Shown here: one piece after another, positions 1 through 10,346 of the stretch
Position numbering within the stretch: position 1 is the stretch's first letter
Layout of the letters: each line of letters begins with the position of its first letter
From: Paralithodes platypus
Lineage: Eukaryota > Arthropoda > Malacostraca > Decapoda > Lithodidae
Length of the DNA stretch: 64,000 nucleotides
Direction of reading: 5' to 3'
Assembly: GCA_032716605.1 (NCBI GenBank)
Contig: CM064523.1
Location: forward strand, 43,361,834-43,425,833
Position numbers and translations under genes: made by a program
The notes under the pieces: generated by a model
The model's database searches: none
What the model saw: only the letters and a program-made list of their open reading frames with translations
What the model was told of the DNA's origin: nothing

Positions 1-271
1 AGGCCCTGGCAATGCTTAGTGAGTTAATTGCTCAATAGGTGGCGTTCTGAGAGTGAGGGTCCGAGTCTGGGGGATGAGACTGTGAGGCACCGGGGTGAAG
101 CGGCTTCAGAGATGGAGTTGCTCTGAGCCGTGAGTGAGTGTTTCGCATGTCTCACTCCCTAGACTGGAACAAGACCTCACGGGCCTCACCGTGTTCAGCG
201 GTAGAGTGTGCAGGCTCTCAGCCTATGCCCGAGAGGGAGTAGTTGGAATATAGAAAAAACCAAAAACAAAA
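1..271. other. Unassigned sequence at window edge
   Basis: Moderately GC-rich sequence with no convincing reading frame and no repeat shared with the rest of the window. It abuts the truncated 3' side of a Jockey-like fragment. I see nothing assignable in it. Confidence 0.4.
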
Positions 272-2352
272 CAGAGCAAGAAGCTGTGCAGGGGTGAAGA
301 ACCCCTTGAGGCGGTTGATCACACCTATCTTCTGGGAGGCTGCCTTAGCAAGACTGGTAATAAGGTCCTTCCATGTGAGAGCAGAAGAAAAAAAGACACC
401 AAGAATATTGAGAAAAGATGAAAGATTGACTTATGTATTGTTGAAGTATAGGGAATAGTCCTCTGGCAGTTCCTGACAGGTAATATAATGGAGAAATTGG
501 GTTTTGGAAGCATTAAAGGCAACAAAGTTTTCTCTGCCCCAGTTGGAAATAGTATTTAGATCAGAAGATAAGTGTTGTATGGCGTCATTACATCATTACG
601 TTTATTTTTGAGATATTGCTGGCTGGAGCGTTCTAGAAAACTAATTGAGTTGTGTTAGGTAGAGTCGTCTGTGTATGAATCGATGGACCTGGAGGTAAAG
701 TTGAGAAGATGATTTATGAAAATTAGAAAGAGAATGGGAGATAGGACAGAGCCCTGAGGAACACCGGAGTTGATAAGATGATGAAGTGAGCTATGGCCGT
801 CCACAACCGCAGTTATGGAATGCTCGGAAAGGAAATAGGAGACAAAGGTACAGATGGAGGGATAGAAACCGAAAGAGGGTAGTTTAGAAATTGAAGATTT
901 GTGCCAGACTCTATCGAAGGCCTTCAATTTATCTAGCGCAATAGAAAAGGTCTCACCGAAGTCCTGTAAGTAGAATGACCAAGAGTTAGTAAGATATGAA
1001 AGAAGATCACCAGTAGAGCGACCCTTAACCCTTAACTGTCGGCGCGCAAATTATGTCGTGTGTAATCAATTTGGACAATATGGCGGTTCACAACTTATGT
1101 TGGGAGCCATTTTCAGCACGTAATGTTGCTGAGAGAGAGAGCTGAGCGGTGTGAGGTGCCTACCAAATGTATGACCATCCCCCACCACCGCGGTGTACCA
1201 ACTGAACTGAATCCCACCCTTCCCTCCCCTCTCACACTCGCTACACAGGGAATTATGTAGGGAAATTACCTAATTACAGGGTTTTTTGCACTCGGGGGTT
1301 TTTTTTTTTTTTTTTTTTTGGTTTTTTTGGGCTTTTTTTTTTCTCTCTTGGGGGGCGTGGCACGGATCGTTGCAAGAGAACCAGTGGTCGTACAAGGATG
1401 GTTTGGGTGTCATTGGAAAGCTCTATTTACGCCCTTTCAGGGATAGATACTTGTTTTACGCTCTGGGTCTTATTTAGGCATGAAAATGATCACGTAAACA
1501 ACCTTATTTAAGGTAAAATAAAACCCGCTGGGCGCTACGGTCAAATAGACCACCTAGCCCGCTAAATAAGGGTTAAGGAAGCCTTACTGGCGATCTGAGA
1601 GTAGATTATGAGAAGAGAAATGCTTAAGAAATCTCGAAGCAAGAATAGTTTAAAAAACTATAGAGACGCAAGAGATGAGAGCAATTGGACGATAGTTGGA
1701 GGGTTGACAGCAGTCACCCTTCTCTGGGACAGGTTGAATGAGAGCAAACTTCCAGCAAGAAGGGAAGACGTTAGAGGAGAGACAGAGACCAAAGAGTTTG
1801 CCTTGGCAGGGAGTCAGTATGGAAGCACAGATTTTAAGTACAACAGGAGGAACACCGTCCAGACCGTACGCCTTCTTAGTATTAAGCCCATCGAGGGTAG
1901 ATAGTGCATCTTCAGAAAATATTAGGATATTAGGCATAAGGAGAGGGAGGAATAGCACCGGAATCATCCAAATTGGAGTTTCTAGCAGAAGCTTGAGCGA
2001 AGAGTTCAACTTTGTCAATTGAAGAATTGGTGGTTGTGACATCAGAGTGGAAAAGGTGAGAGAAAGACGAGGAAGAAAAAATGTTGGAGAGGTTTTTGGC
2101 TAGAAGCCAGAAAGCGTTCAGTGCATTTATTATTGACGAAAGAATTTGAAAAGTCGAAGAACAGATTTGGACAGCAGTAGAACAAGCGTGAGCAAGCCAA
2201 GATTGTTTGGCATTACACTGAGAGGAAGAAAATGGAATGTAAAAATCTATGCCCGAGAGGATTACCTCGATATTGCACTCAGCACTCTCCGAGGGTCCCC
2301 GGCCACGGAAGGAAAAGTCATTCCATGGAAAATCAAAGAAGTACTGCCGAAG
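272..2352 (-). mobile_element. Jockey-like non-LTR retrotransposon fragment (copy 1), split by a MITE
   Basis: On the minus strand this encodes, from 2352 down to 272, part of the endonuclease/linker and then the reverse transcriptase of a Jockey-superfamily element. Visible RT pieces include the SNYRPIALIS block near 1680, the GVPQGSVLSPILF block near 745 and a catalytic box reading YTDD instead of YADD near 665. The copy is truncated at both ends and has frameshifts. A TTAA-flanked MITE (1029-1572) interrupts the RT between the SYLTNSW-type and YGF-type blocks. The same family recurs at 15584, 20222, 24578, 33490 and 50960. Jockey-like is judged from the RT and endonuclease motifs; the exact clade is not certain. 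Confidence 0.8.
1029..1572. mobile_element. TTAA-flanked MITE, family 1 copy 1
   Basis: A 544-bp insertion begins CCCTTAAC and ends TAAGGG, and TTAA lies at both sides (1025-1028 and 1573-1576). The empty site can be read in the sister copy near 34775, where the RT sequence continues across a single TTAA. CCC...GGG ends plus a TTAA duplication are typical of piggyBac-like non-autonomous elements. It has no coding capacity and contains a long T-run near 1300. Internal sequence matches the copies at 37364-37847 and 62621-63098, for example around the AAGGATGATTCAGGTGTC region. Confidence 0.8.
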
Positions 2353-2884
2353 AGCCCTGGTCAAGCATAACAACCACGTCTCACTGCAATACATATTTGC
2401 TCGACTCGTCATCATTCCTTGCACATGTTACATTATTTCCAACGATAATTTTCCTGACATTCAACAATTTACTATCCACACCTTATTTTAATTTGTTTAG
2501 TACTTCCTTTAAGGTCTATCCATTTACCATACCATATACATGCTAATAATAATGTACAGTATAAATATCTGTTATCATATCTTTTCCTAACTTGTCATCT
2601 TCGGATCTATGTAACATTCAACTTCCTGGATAAGTAACAAGATATTGCGGTATGAAATCAAGCATTATGTGTCTTTTGTAGTCAGCCATACGACCCTCTT
2701 GCTAATCCTTGTTATTTCGCTATGCTTATGCTTTATATCTCTGTTCTTAACTTATTTTGATGTATGATTATTTTTGTTTTTAATTTGTGTGCGACTTTCC
2801 AATTGCTTGTGTTATACAAACCATGCTTCATGCCATGTGTTAATATTCATTGTTATTTGTAATGCATTATTAGTATAACTACCA
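2353..2884. other. AT-rich unassigned sequence
   Basis: AT-rich sequence after the 5' truncation of the Jockey-like fragment. I see no coding region or recognisable repeat. Confidence 0.4.
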
Positions 2885-3026
2885 CCCCCCCCCCCCCCAC
2901 CCCCCCCCCCCCCCCCCCCCCCCCACCCCCCCTCCCCCCCCCCCCCCCCCCCCCTTGGTGTATTGTCGGACGCATGATTCATAAAAAATGTCTGTCACAC
3001 ATTCACGATATCAATAACGATAACCC

Positions 3027-3075
<49 letters not shown>
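2885..3075. repeat. Two long poly-C tracts
   Basis: Two almost pure C homopolymers occupy 2885-2954 (a few A and T interruptions) and 3028-3075 (uninterrupted), separated by about 73 bp of ordinary sequence. The poly-glycine reading frame on the minus strand is only the translation of the second tract. Tract lengths may be inaccurate because homopolymers of this kind are hard to sequence. Confidence 0.85.
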
Positions 3076-3076
<1 letters not shown>

Positions 3077-3942
3077 AATAAGTAACCGTAGGCATGTCGT
3101 GAGTGTGATCTGAGGTAATTCTAAAGCGCCATGTACGAATCGGTGTGGGCCTGGATGCGACGTGAGGGCGAGATAAAATGTAAACCATGCTTTACATTTT
3201 CACTTCTGATATGAAAGGGTTAACTCACTAATCAAGGAGGAAAACATGCTTCACAGTTCTTACATTACACCATCATTAAGTTATATGAACGTTCCTTCAG
3301 AATATCTTTCTATCTTCCTATGATCTGAAACGCCTGAAATCCCAGGTGTCTACACTGTAAGATTGGAACATTTAATTGTAGGACACGATATACACATAAA
3401 AACTGTTTCAATCATTTATGTGTTTTAGTTGTAATAGACATACCGAAAAATGCTGTATATATTGTAACAATTATGTTACATTCCAGACCTTTCGTATCAA
3501 ATAGCCTTTACCTTGAAATTGGCTGGTAGCATTATTTACTAATTAACGATTTGACTAAGATATTAAGCAGCACCCATCGTTTTTATGTCTAGCTAATGTC
3601 TGCCTATACTCTCATTCTTATCCAAGGTGGTTGGCAATATCATGGTGAATATTATATATTCTTCCTAAGGTAGTTAATTTGCTAGAGCAAGTCTGGGTAT
3701 TGTGAGTTCTACTAACAGTAATATATAAGTATTAATATATAACAAGAATCAAACACAAAGGCAAGTCATACGGTAGGTACAGAACAACACTTTTAATTAT
3801 ACAACAGTGGGAATTAGAGTCACACGATACAATTTATATAATAAATAAAACATAGATATACACAATTCACAAGGCTAGCCAAGAATGAGCTTTTACTTGA
3901 GTTATATCTAAAATGGCTCGCATGCTTTCAGACTCGTGCTCT
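3076..3942. other. Unassigned sequence before the gap
   Basis: AT-rich DNA with no convincing gene, transposon end or tandem repeat. Confidence 0.4.
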
Positions 3943-4042
3943 NNNNNNNNNNNNNNNNNNNNNNNNNNNNNNNNNNNNNNNNNNNNNNNNNNNNNNNNNN
4001 NNNNNNNNNNNNNNNNNNNNNNNNNNNNNNNNNNNNNNNNNN
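3943..4042. other. Assembly gap (100 N)
   Basis: Exactly 100 N, the usual placeholder for a gap of unknown size. It lies at the left edge of the 27-bp minisatellite, so the array was probably not fully resolved and may be longer than shown. Confidence 0.98.
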
Positions 4043-6319
4043 GTGTATATAGTGTTGTGGTAACCTGTGGTGTATATAGTGTTGTGGTAACCTGTGGTGT
4101 ATATAGTGTTGTGGTAACCTGTGGTGTATATAGTGTTGTGGTGTATATAGTGTTGTGGTGTATATAGTGTTGTGGTAACCTGTGGTGTATATAGTGTTGT
4201 GGTAACCTATGGTGTATATAGTGTTGTGGTAACCTGTGGTGTACATAGTGTTGTGGTAACCTGTGGTGTATATAGTGTTGTGGTAACCTGTGGTGTATAT
4301 AGTGTTGTTGTAACCTGTGGTGTATATAGTGTTGTGGTAACCTGTGGGGTATATAGTGTTGTGGTGTATATAGTGTTGTGGTGTATATAGTGTTGGGGTA
4401 ACCTGTGGTGTATACAGTGTTGTGGTGTATATAGTGTTGTGGTGTATATAGTGTTGTGGTAACCTGTGGTGTATATAGTGTTGTGGTAACCTGTGGGGTA
4501 TATAGTGTTGTGGTGTAGTGTTGTGGTGTATATAGTGTTGTGGTAACCTGTGGTGTATATAGTGTTGTGGTAACCTGTGGTGTATATAGTGTTGTGGTAA
4601 CCTGTGGTGTATATAGTGTTGTGGTAACCTGTGGTATACATAGTGTTGTGGTAACCTGTGGTGTATATAGTGTTGTAGTAACCTGTGGTGTATATAGTGT
4701 TGTGGTAACCTATGGTATACATAGTGTTGTGGTAACCTGTGGTGTATATAGTGTTGTGGTAACCTGTGGTGTATATAGTGTTGTGGTAACCTGTGGTGTA
4801 TATAGTGTTGTGGTAACCTGTGGTGTATATAGTGTTGTGGTAACCTGTGGTGTATATAGTGTTGTGGTAACCTGTGGTATTCATAGTGTTGTGGTAACCT
4901 GTGGTGTATAAATTAGAGTGTTGTGGTAACCTGTGGTGTATATCGTGTTGTGGTAACCTGTGGTGTACATAGTGTTGTAGTAACCTGTGGTGTATATAGT
5001 GTTGTGGAAACCTGTGGTGTATATAGTGTTGTGGTAACCTGTGGTATATATAGTGTTGTGGTAACCTGTGGTGTATATACTGTTGTAGTAATCTGTGGTG
5101 TATATAGTGTTGTGGTAACCTGTGGTGTACATAGTGTTGTGGTAACCTGTGGTGTATATAGTGTTGTGGTAACCTGTGGTATACATAGTGTTGTGGTAAC
5201 CTGTGGTGTATATAGTGTTGTGGTAACCTGTGGTGTATATATTGTTGTGGTAACCAGTGGTGTATATAGTGTTGTGGTAACCTGTGGTGTATATAGTGTT
5301 GTGGTAACCTGTGGTATACATAGTGTTGTGGTAACCTGTGGTGTATATAGTGTTGTGGTAATCTGTGGTGTATATAGTGTTGTGGTAACCTGTGGTGTAT
5401 ATAGTGTTGTGGTAACCTGTGGTGTATATAGTGTTGTGGAAACCTGTGGTGTATATAGTGTTGTAGTGACCTGTGGTGTATATAGTGTTGTGGTAACCTG
5501 TGGTGTACATAGTGTTGTGGTAACCTGTGGTATACATAGTGTTGTGGCAACCTGTGGTGTATATAGTGTTGTGGTAATCTGTGGTGTATATAGTGTTGTG
5601 GTAACCTGTGGTGTATATAGTGTTGTGGTAACCTGTTGTGTACATAGTGTTGTGGTAACCTGTGGTGTATATAGTGTTGTGGTAACCTGTGGTATACATA
5701 GTGTTGTGGTAACCTGTGGTATATATAGTGTTGTGGTAACCTGTGGTGTATATATTGTTGTGGTAACCAGTGGTGTATATAGTGTTGTGGTAACCTGTGG
5801 TGTATATAGTGTTGTGGTAACCTGTGGTGTATATAGTGTTGTGGTAACCTGTGGTATAAATAGTGTTGTGGTAACCTGTGGTATACATAGTGTTGTGGTA
5901 ACCTGTGGTATACATAGGGTTGTGGTAACCTGTGGTGTATATAGTGTTGTGGTAACCTGTGGTATACATAGTGTTGTGGTAACCTGTGGTGTATATAGTG
6001 TTGTGGTAACCTGCGGTGTATATAGTGTTGTGGTGTACATAGTGTTGTGGTAACCTGCAGTGTACATAGTGTTGTGGTAACCTGTTGTGTACATAGTGTT
6101 GTGGTAACCTGTGGTATACATAGTGTTGTGGTAACCTGTGGTGTACATAGTGTTGTGGTAACCTGTGGTATACATAGTGTTGTGGTAACCTGTAGTGTAT
6201 ATAGTGTTGTGGTAACCTGTGGTTTTATAGTGTTGTGGTGACCTGTGGTATACATAGTGTTGTGGTAACCTGTGGTGTATATAGTGTTGTGGGGACCTGT
6301 GGTATACATAGTGTTGTGG
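4043..6319. repeat. 27-bp minisatellite array, left part
   Basis: About 84 head-to-tail copies of a 27-bp unit of the form GTGGTAACCTGTGGTGTATA plus TAGTGTT. Variants include TATACATAG for TATATAG, and several short units lack the GGTAACC part. Because 27 is divisible by three, long open frames arise on both strands as nine-residue peptide repeats; these are not genes. Each full unit contains the palindrome GGTAACC. The array resumes at 14288 after a retrotransposon insertion. Confidence 0.97.
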
Positions 6320-8137
6320 TGTTACGCTGGCCAGCTTTCCAGAATGCACTCGTAACTCTCTAGCACTCGCCAGGGCAGTGATATGGGCTACAATAATCGT
6401 AGAATGATGTTCTTTCTTTCATAGAGTTCATGTTGTCACAGACAGATCAGTTGTGATCTTTATTCTTGTCTGTGACACTTGGAAGTATTTTATATCATTG
6501 CTAGAATATAAGATGCATTGTGTGAAGTTAAGGAGAGAGAGAGCGGGATAGGCAGTGTGGTGGTAGTATGTGCGTGTGTATGTACGTTTGCCTCCCGCAC
6601 TCGGAGGAGTCTCCCACACCCGTGATTGGCCGGCGAGCCTGTCTATGTCATAGGACGCTTGCTCTTCATGACGTAGTCGTCTGTGATTGGCGGCCGCTGT
6701 CCTGGGACGGTGGTGCGGGCTCCTGCCCTCGTATCTCCTTCAGAGCTTGGCGCAGCGTGCTTGGTCCTACATGTCCTTTGCAATCTGTCCCCCATATAAC
6801 CCCCTGTACTACTTTCTCTCTCTCTGAACTTCTTCGTTTTCATACTTCTCTCTTTATTCAATTACTTATCCCTTCTGGTTCTGCATACGACTTCCGTAGT
6901 CGGCCAGTCATATTACCAGCACCAGCTCTCACATTTATGTTTGCAGTAGTTTTAGGGATTATTAGAGTCATAGTCATATGGTAGCCTAGTGTTGGGGTGC
7001 TTCTAATTATTGAGCTGCTCTTTCCCATTATTTAATGCTAGACAGTGGAAGGTATCTTTGGTCGTTGTCTGAGTTATGTATGTGGCAAGTCAGAGCCTGT
7101 ACAACATCGACGAAGCTAGCTAGCCTGTAACCCTTGTGCATATTTTCCTTTGCGAGTGTAGCAGTATACAGGTGAAGGGTTTTTGCCTATACTTATCTGT
7201 ATACTTGCTACCTCATTTTGTTGACCTTTGTGGAGTGCCAGGGCAAGATCAGATACTAGAGATCTGGACTTTCCAAGAGAGCCTCCAAGTCACTTAACGT
7301 AACATAAGGGAAATCTGTTCAAGGGGAGACAGTAGGATACGAGCATGCTTGCACTCTGCCTAGTTTCCTAGTACCTTTTTATGCCACTGCTAGACTTTAT
7401 TAGTGGGGAAGACAGCATTGTGTTTATTAACTTTCATTGTGTATGCTTTAGGAACTATTCACGCCTTAATTTAGCCAAGGTTGATGCATAGTGCACAACC
7501 CTGTTTGGCTGTTACGTTGGCTAAGGAAGTACTGTTTTTGAGTGGTTATTATTAGTGCCGTCACAGAGTTGTTGCACTCCCATGTTATATATATATGTAT
7601 CTTACTTATTGGTGTATTTAAGGTACACGCTTTGGTGTCCTGCCTCTGCATTATTTCTGTTCTATATTAACGAGCATCTTAGAGCATCAGACCTTTTCAG
7701 AAGATTCCTTATCTGATTGCTGTAGGACTAGACTATCAGTGTTTTCATAGAGCATTGAAAAGTTTAGTGTTGAGTACGGACTCACTAAAGTTAATGTAAG
7801 CAATTATTCCTTTATTAAATCTTATATAATTTATTCAAGCATTGTTATTACTTAAGAGCATTTTCGTAACGTAAGTACTCCTGTTGTGAGTTGGCTTTGC
7901 CGTCACCGGAAAGCCTTTGTAGAAGTGCACTAAAAACCCAATTAATTGATACCCCGTTATCCAGTAGATTAACTCTAGAGGGTTTTGAGTGTTTTTGTTC
8001 ACCGGCGTAATAGTTCGAGGGTTTGGAATTAGCGTACCGTTGTAATAGATATAACAAATGGCCGTTGTTGCAGATATAGCCTATCATCTAGTCCATTATT
8101 AAGTGCCCTTGTTTATTTCGTAGTGCCGGTCGTAACA
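6320..8137 (+). repeat. 5' LTR of element A
   Basis: An 1,818-bp direct repeat of 12432-14287. It starts TGTTAC and ends GTAACA, a 6-bp terminal inverted repeat with the canonical TG...CA ends. By eye it differs from the 3' LTR by a few percent and small indels. The 3' LTR has three copies of a 19-bp GCTCGGAGGAG-type unit near 12715 where this LTR has one. Confidence 0.93.
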
Positions 8138-8139
8138 AA

Positions 8140-8157
8140 TGGCGACCTTAGACCAGA
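8140..8157 (+). promoter_or_regulatory. Primer binding site of element A
   Basis: TGGCGACCTTA begins two bases after the LTR, at the position where a tRNA primer anneals. The same core follows the 5' LTR of element B. TGGCGACC-type sites in other gypsy elements are usually assigned to tRNA-Arg; that primer identity is an inference here. Confidence 0.65.
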
Positions 8158-8395
8158 ATAAAGTGAACTGTATATTGCAGTTTTTTTTGGAGAAATCTTA
8201 TTGCCATTTGGGGTTGAATTTATTTCTCGCATTGTTGGCAGTAGACATTGTTTTGAGGATACATAGAACTTGTTGGAGTTATTGGTGGCCTAGTAATGCA
8301 CTCAAGAACATCTTCAAATATTTTTTGGTGAATAAAGCTACGCAAGAGTTTGGCTACTTTTGTCTTGAGTGAGATTTTTTGTTGTTGACTCCATC

Positions 8396-9955
8396 ATGTC
8401 ACTGGACGGGTCTGAGTATTGTGAGGGCACAGTGCGAGAGGCAGGCGAGGAGGTGGAGAAGGTGGAGTTGTTAAGCGGCGTTCGGGTGGTGAACAATGAG
8501 GAGGATGCTCGGATATTTTTGGAGGAGCCTGTGTCAGTGGATCGTGTGTCGGGGCTAGACCGGTACGGACTGCAGTGTGTGGCCACGGTCTTAGGGTTTC
8601 CCGGTACTAGCGGTTTGTCGAGAAGTGAGCTGGTTGCCTGTGTGCTTGGTGGAGTGCATGGGGGTTCGGGTGGAGCGGGAGCTGGGGCACCTTCGGCCCA
8701 GCCCCCATTCCACTCGACTCCTACCATGGCGCCACCTCGGGCTCCGGAGCTGGGTACGTTCCGGCAGGCTGATGCCCGCTGGTGGATGGGTATGCCTCTA
8801 GGTGATTCATGGGGTGGGTCCCCAATAGTAGCACCCCCTCCTCAGGGTTTGTCTTCTGAGATGTTGTTTCAGCTCGAGCTCGCCAAACTTCAGCAGCAGG
8901 AGCGACAGGCTAAGCATGAGGCTGAGCTCGAGCAGCGAAAGCATGAGGCTGAGCTCGAGCAGCAGCAGCGAGAGGCTGAGCTCAGGCAGCAGCAGCAGCG
9001 AGAGGCTGAGCTCAGGCAGCAGCAGCAGCAGCAGGAGGCTGAGCTCAAGTATAGGTGTCAGGCTGAGTCTGCAAGGTATTGTGCCGATGTTGACTTAGAG
9101 AAAACATGTGTAGAGGTGACAAGGAACCGGGTCGCCCAGGGGGGCCGAGCCCATGACCAGTCCCTGTCACATCTACTAAAGTTGGTTCCAGTATTTGATG
9201 AATTAGGAGTAACAGAATTTTTTCTCCGGTTCGAGAAAAAGTGCCATGAGCACCAATGGCCCGAGGAGAAGTGGGCAGCCCTTGTTTCTTCACGATTGAC
9301 GGGGAAAGCACTCAAGGCGTACGATGCTTTGCCCCTGGATTCCTGTGTGAATTACGAGTTGTTGAAAGAGGCTGTCCTGAGGGCGTATGAGCTACAGCCA
9401 GAGACCTACAGGCTGAAGTTTAGGGCGGTTCCAAAAAGAAAGGAGAATACTTTCCAGGAACACGCTAGAGAGCTGTCAGATGCATTTGAAAATAGGTTAA
9501 GGTCGGAGAAGGCAACTACTTTTGATTCAGTAAAACAACTAGTGTTGCTGGAACAATTTTTTAAATGTACTGGCAGTGACTTGACTCTTAACCTTAAAGA
9601 AAAGCGACCGAAAACTTTACAAGAGGCAGCTGAGCTGGCTGACCTCAGGTTGTCATTGATTCACGGGTGCGGGTCTGCACAGAGAGCTGAGGCAGGTAAC
9701 AAAGGGTGTACCACTCCACCCCCCCGAATTAATGACACAAACAATTATCCATTCAAGAGTACTGTTGCCAATTATGAACCCAAGTCGAAACCCTTCCCGT
9801 TTAAGAAAGGCCAGGGCCCTTCCTCACCTCAGAGGAAGTCCAAGAGTGAAGTGGAGTGTTTCAAGTGTCATGAGAAGGGGCATATTGCGCGCTCATGTCC
9901 GAGCACACCGCCTACAGCAGTTGTGACACTAGTGAGCAACTTTTTGTGGTCATAG
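8396..9955 (+). CDS. gag: Gag of element A (SCAN-like region and CCHC zinc knuckle)
   Basis: This open frame of 519 residues encodes the structural protein that would form the virus-like particle. The start ATG at 8396 is chosen because element B also opens with an MS dipeptide followed by a G-S-E motif. The order is: a conserved N-terminal block (EEDARIFLE, DRYGLQC); a Gly/Pro-rich stretch; a coiled coil of repeated EAEL/QQQ heptads (about 165-230); a conserved capsid block (RFEKKCHEHQWPEEKW); a SCAN-like stretch (YELQPETYRLKFR, then LVLLEQF); and an intact CCHC knuckle (C-x2-C-x4-H-x4-C, CFKCHEKGH) near the C-terminus. The SCAN similarity fits the proposed origin of vertebrate SCAN from Gmr1-like gypsy Gag. 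It is the only intact gene in this element. Confidence 0.85.
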   Translation: MSLDGSEYCEGTVREAGEEVEKVELLSGVRVVNNEEDARIFLEEPVSVDRVSGLDRYGLQCVATVLGFPGTSGLSRSELVACVLGGVHGGSGGAGAGAPSAQPPFHSTPTMAPPRAPELGTFRQADARWWMGMPLGDSWGGSPIVAPPPQGLSSEMLFQLELAKLQQQERQAKHEAELEQRKHEAELEQQQREAELRQQQQREAELRQQQQQQEAELKYRCQAESARYCADVDLEKTCVEVTRNRVAQGGRAHDQSLSHLLKLVPVFDELGVTEFFLRFEKKCHEHQWPEEKWAALVSSRLTGKALKAYDALPLDSCVNYELLKEAVLRAYELQPETYRLKFRAVPKRKENTFQEHARELSDAFENRLRSEKATTFDSVKQLVLLEQFFKCTGSDLTLNLKEKRPKTLQEAAELADLRLSLIHGCGSAQRAEAGNKGCTTPPPRINDTNNYPFKSTVANYEPKSKPFPFKKGQGPSSPQRKSKSEVECFKCHEKGHIARSCPSTPPTAVVTLVSNFLWS

Positions 9956-9968
9956 GGGGCACGCCACT

Positions 9969-10346
9969 GTGAGGTGGGCTGGTGTGAAGCATAGGCTTGA
10001 GTTGCTGCGTGATTCGGGCGCTTCCCAGACACTTGTTAAAAATTTCACTGGCAAGCCTATTAACGTGGCTCAGGTTGTGGTGGTTCAAGGCATCAATGCT
10101 ACGCGGTCTTACCCGCTGGTCAGAATGGAGCTTGAGGTGGACGGTGTGACATGGGAGTTGGATGTGGGTGTGGTGGAGAAATTGCCAGTTGAGGGGGTCG
10201 ACCTCCTTCTCGGTAATGACTTTGCGTTGCCCACTTCCGAGGTTCTACCCTTAGTCGTTGCCGAGAGGGCGGCCGACACGAGTAGGGAGAGGCAAGAGGG
10301 GCTCGAGAGATCTCAGTCCGCTCAGGTGTCACAGCCTAGTACCTAA
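9969..10346 (+). CDS. pro: Retropepsin-like aspartic protease of element A
   Basis: About 125 residues in a different frame from gag, starting just after the gag stop. The active-site motif reads RDSGASQTLV (D-S-G-A), followed by the flap/hydrophobic pattern ending in LLLGNDF, typical of a gypsy retropepsin that matures Gag and Pol. The homologous region of element B (57513-57893) reads RDTGASQTLL. The frame closes after a short Ser-rich tail; in an intact element it would continue into integrase. The start codon is uncertain because Pol is probably expressed by frameshift or fusion rather than from its own ATG. Confidence 0.75.
   Translation: MRWAGVKHRLELLRDSGASQTLVKNFTGKPINVAQVVVVQGINATRSYPLVRMELEVDGVTWELDVGVVEKLPVEGVDLLLGNDFALPTSEVLPLVVAERAADTSRERQEGLERSQSAQVSQPST

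Noticed and set aside
4207..6309. A 700-codon open frame on the minus strand (repeated TTGYHNTIY / PQVTTTLYT peptides)
   Set aside because: Pure translation of the 27-bp minisatellite; similar frames are open on both strands and no unique sequence is attached.
8916..9098. Ser-rich open frame
   Set aside because: Out-of-frame shadow of the Gln/Glu coiled coil in element A Gag.
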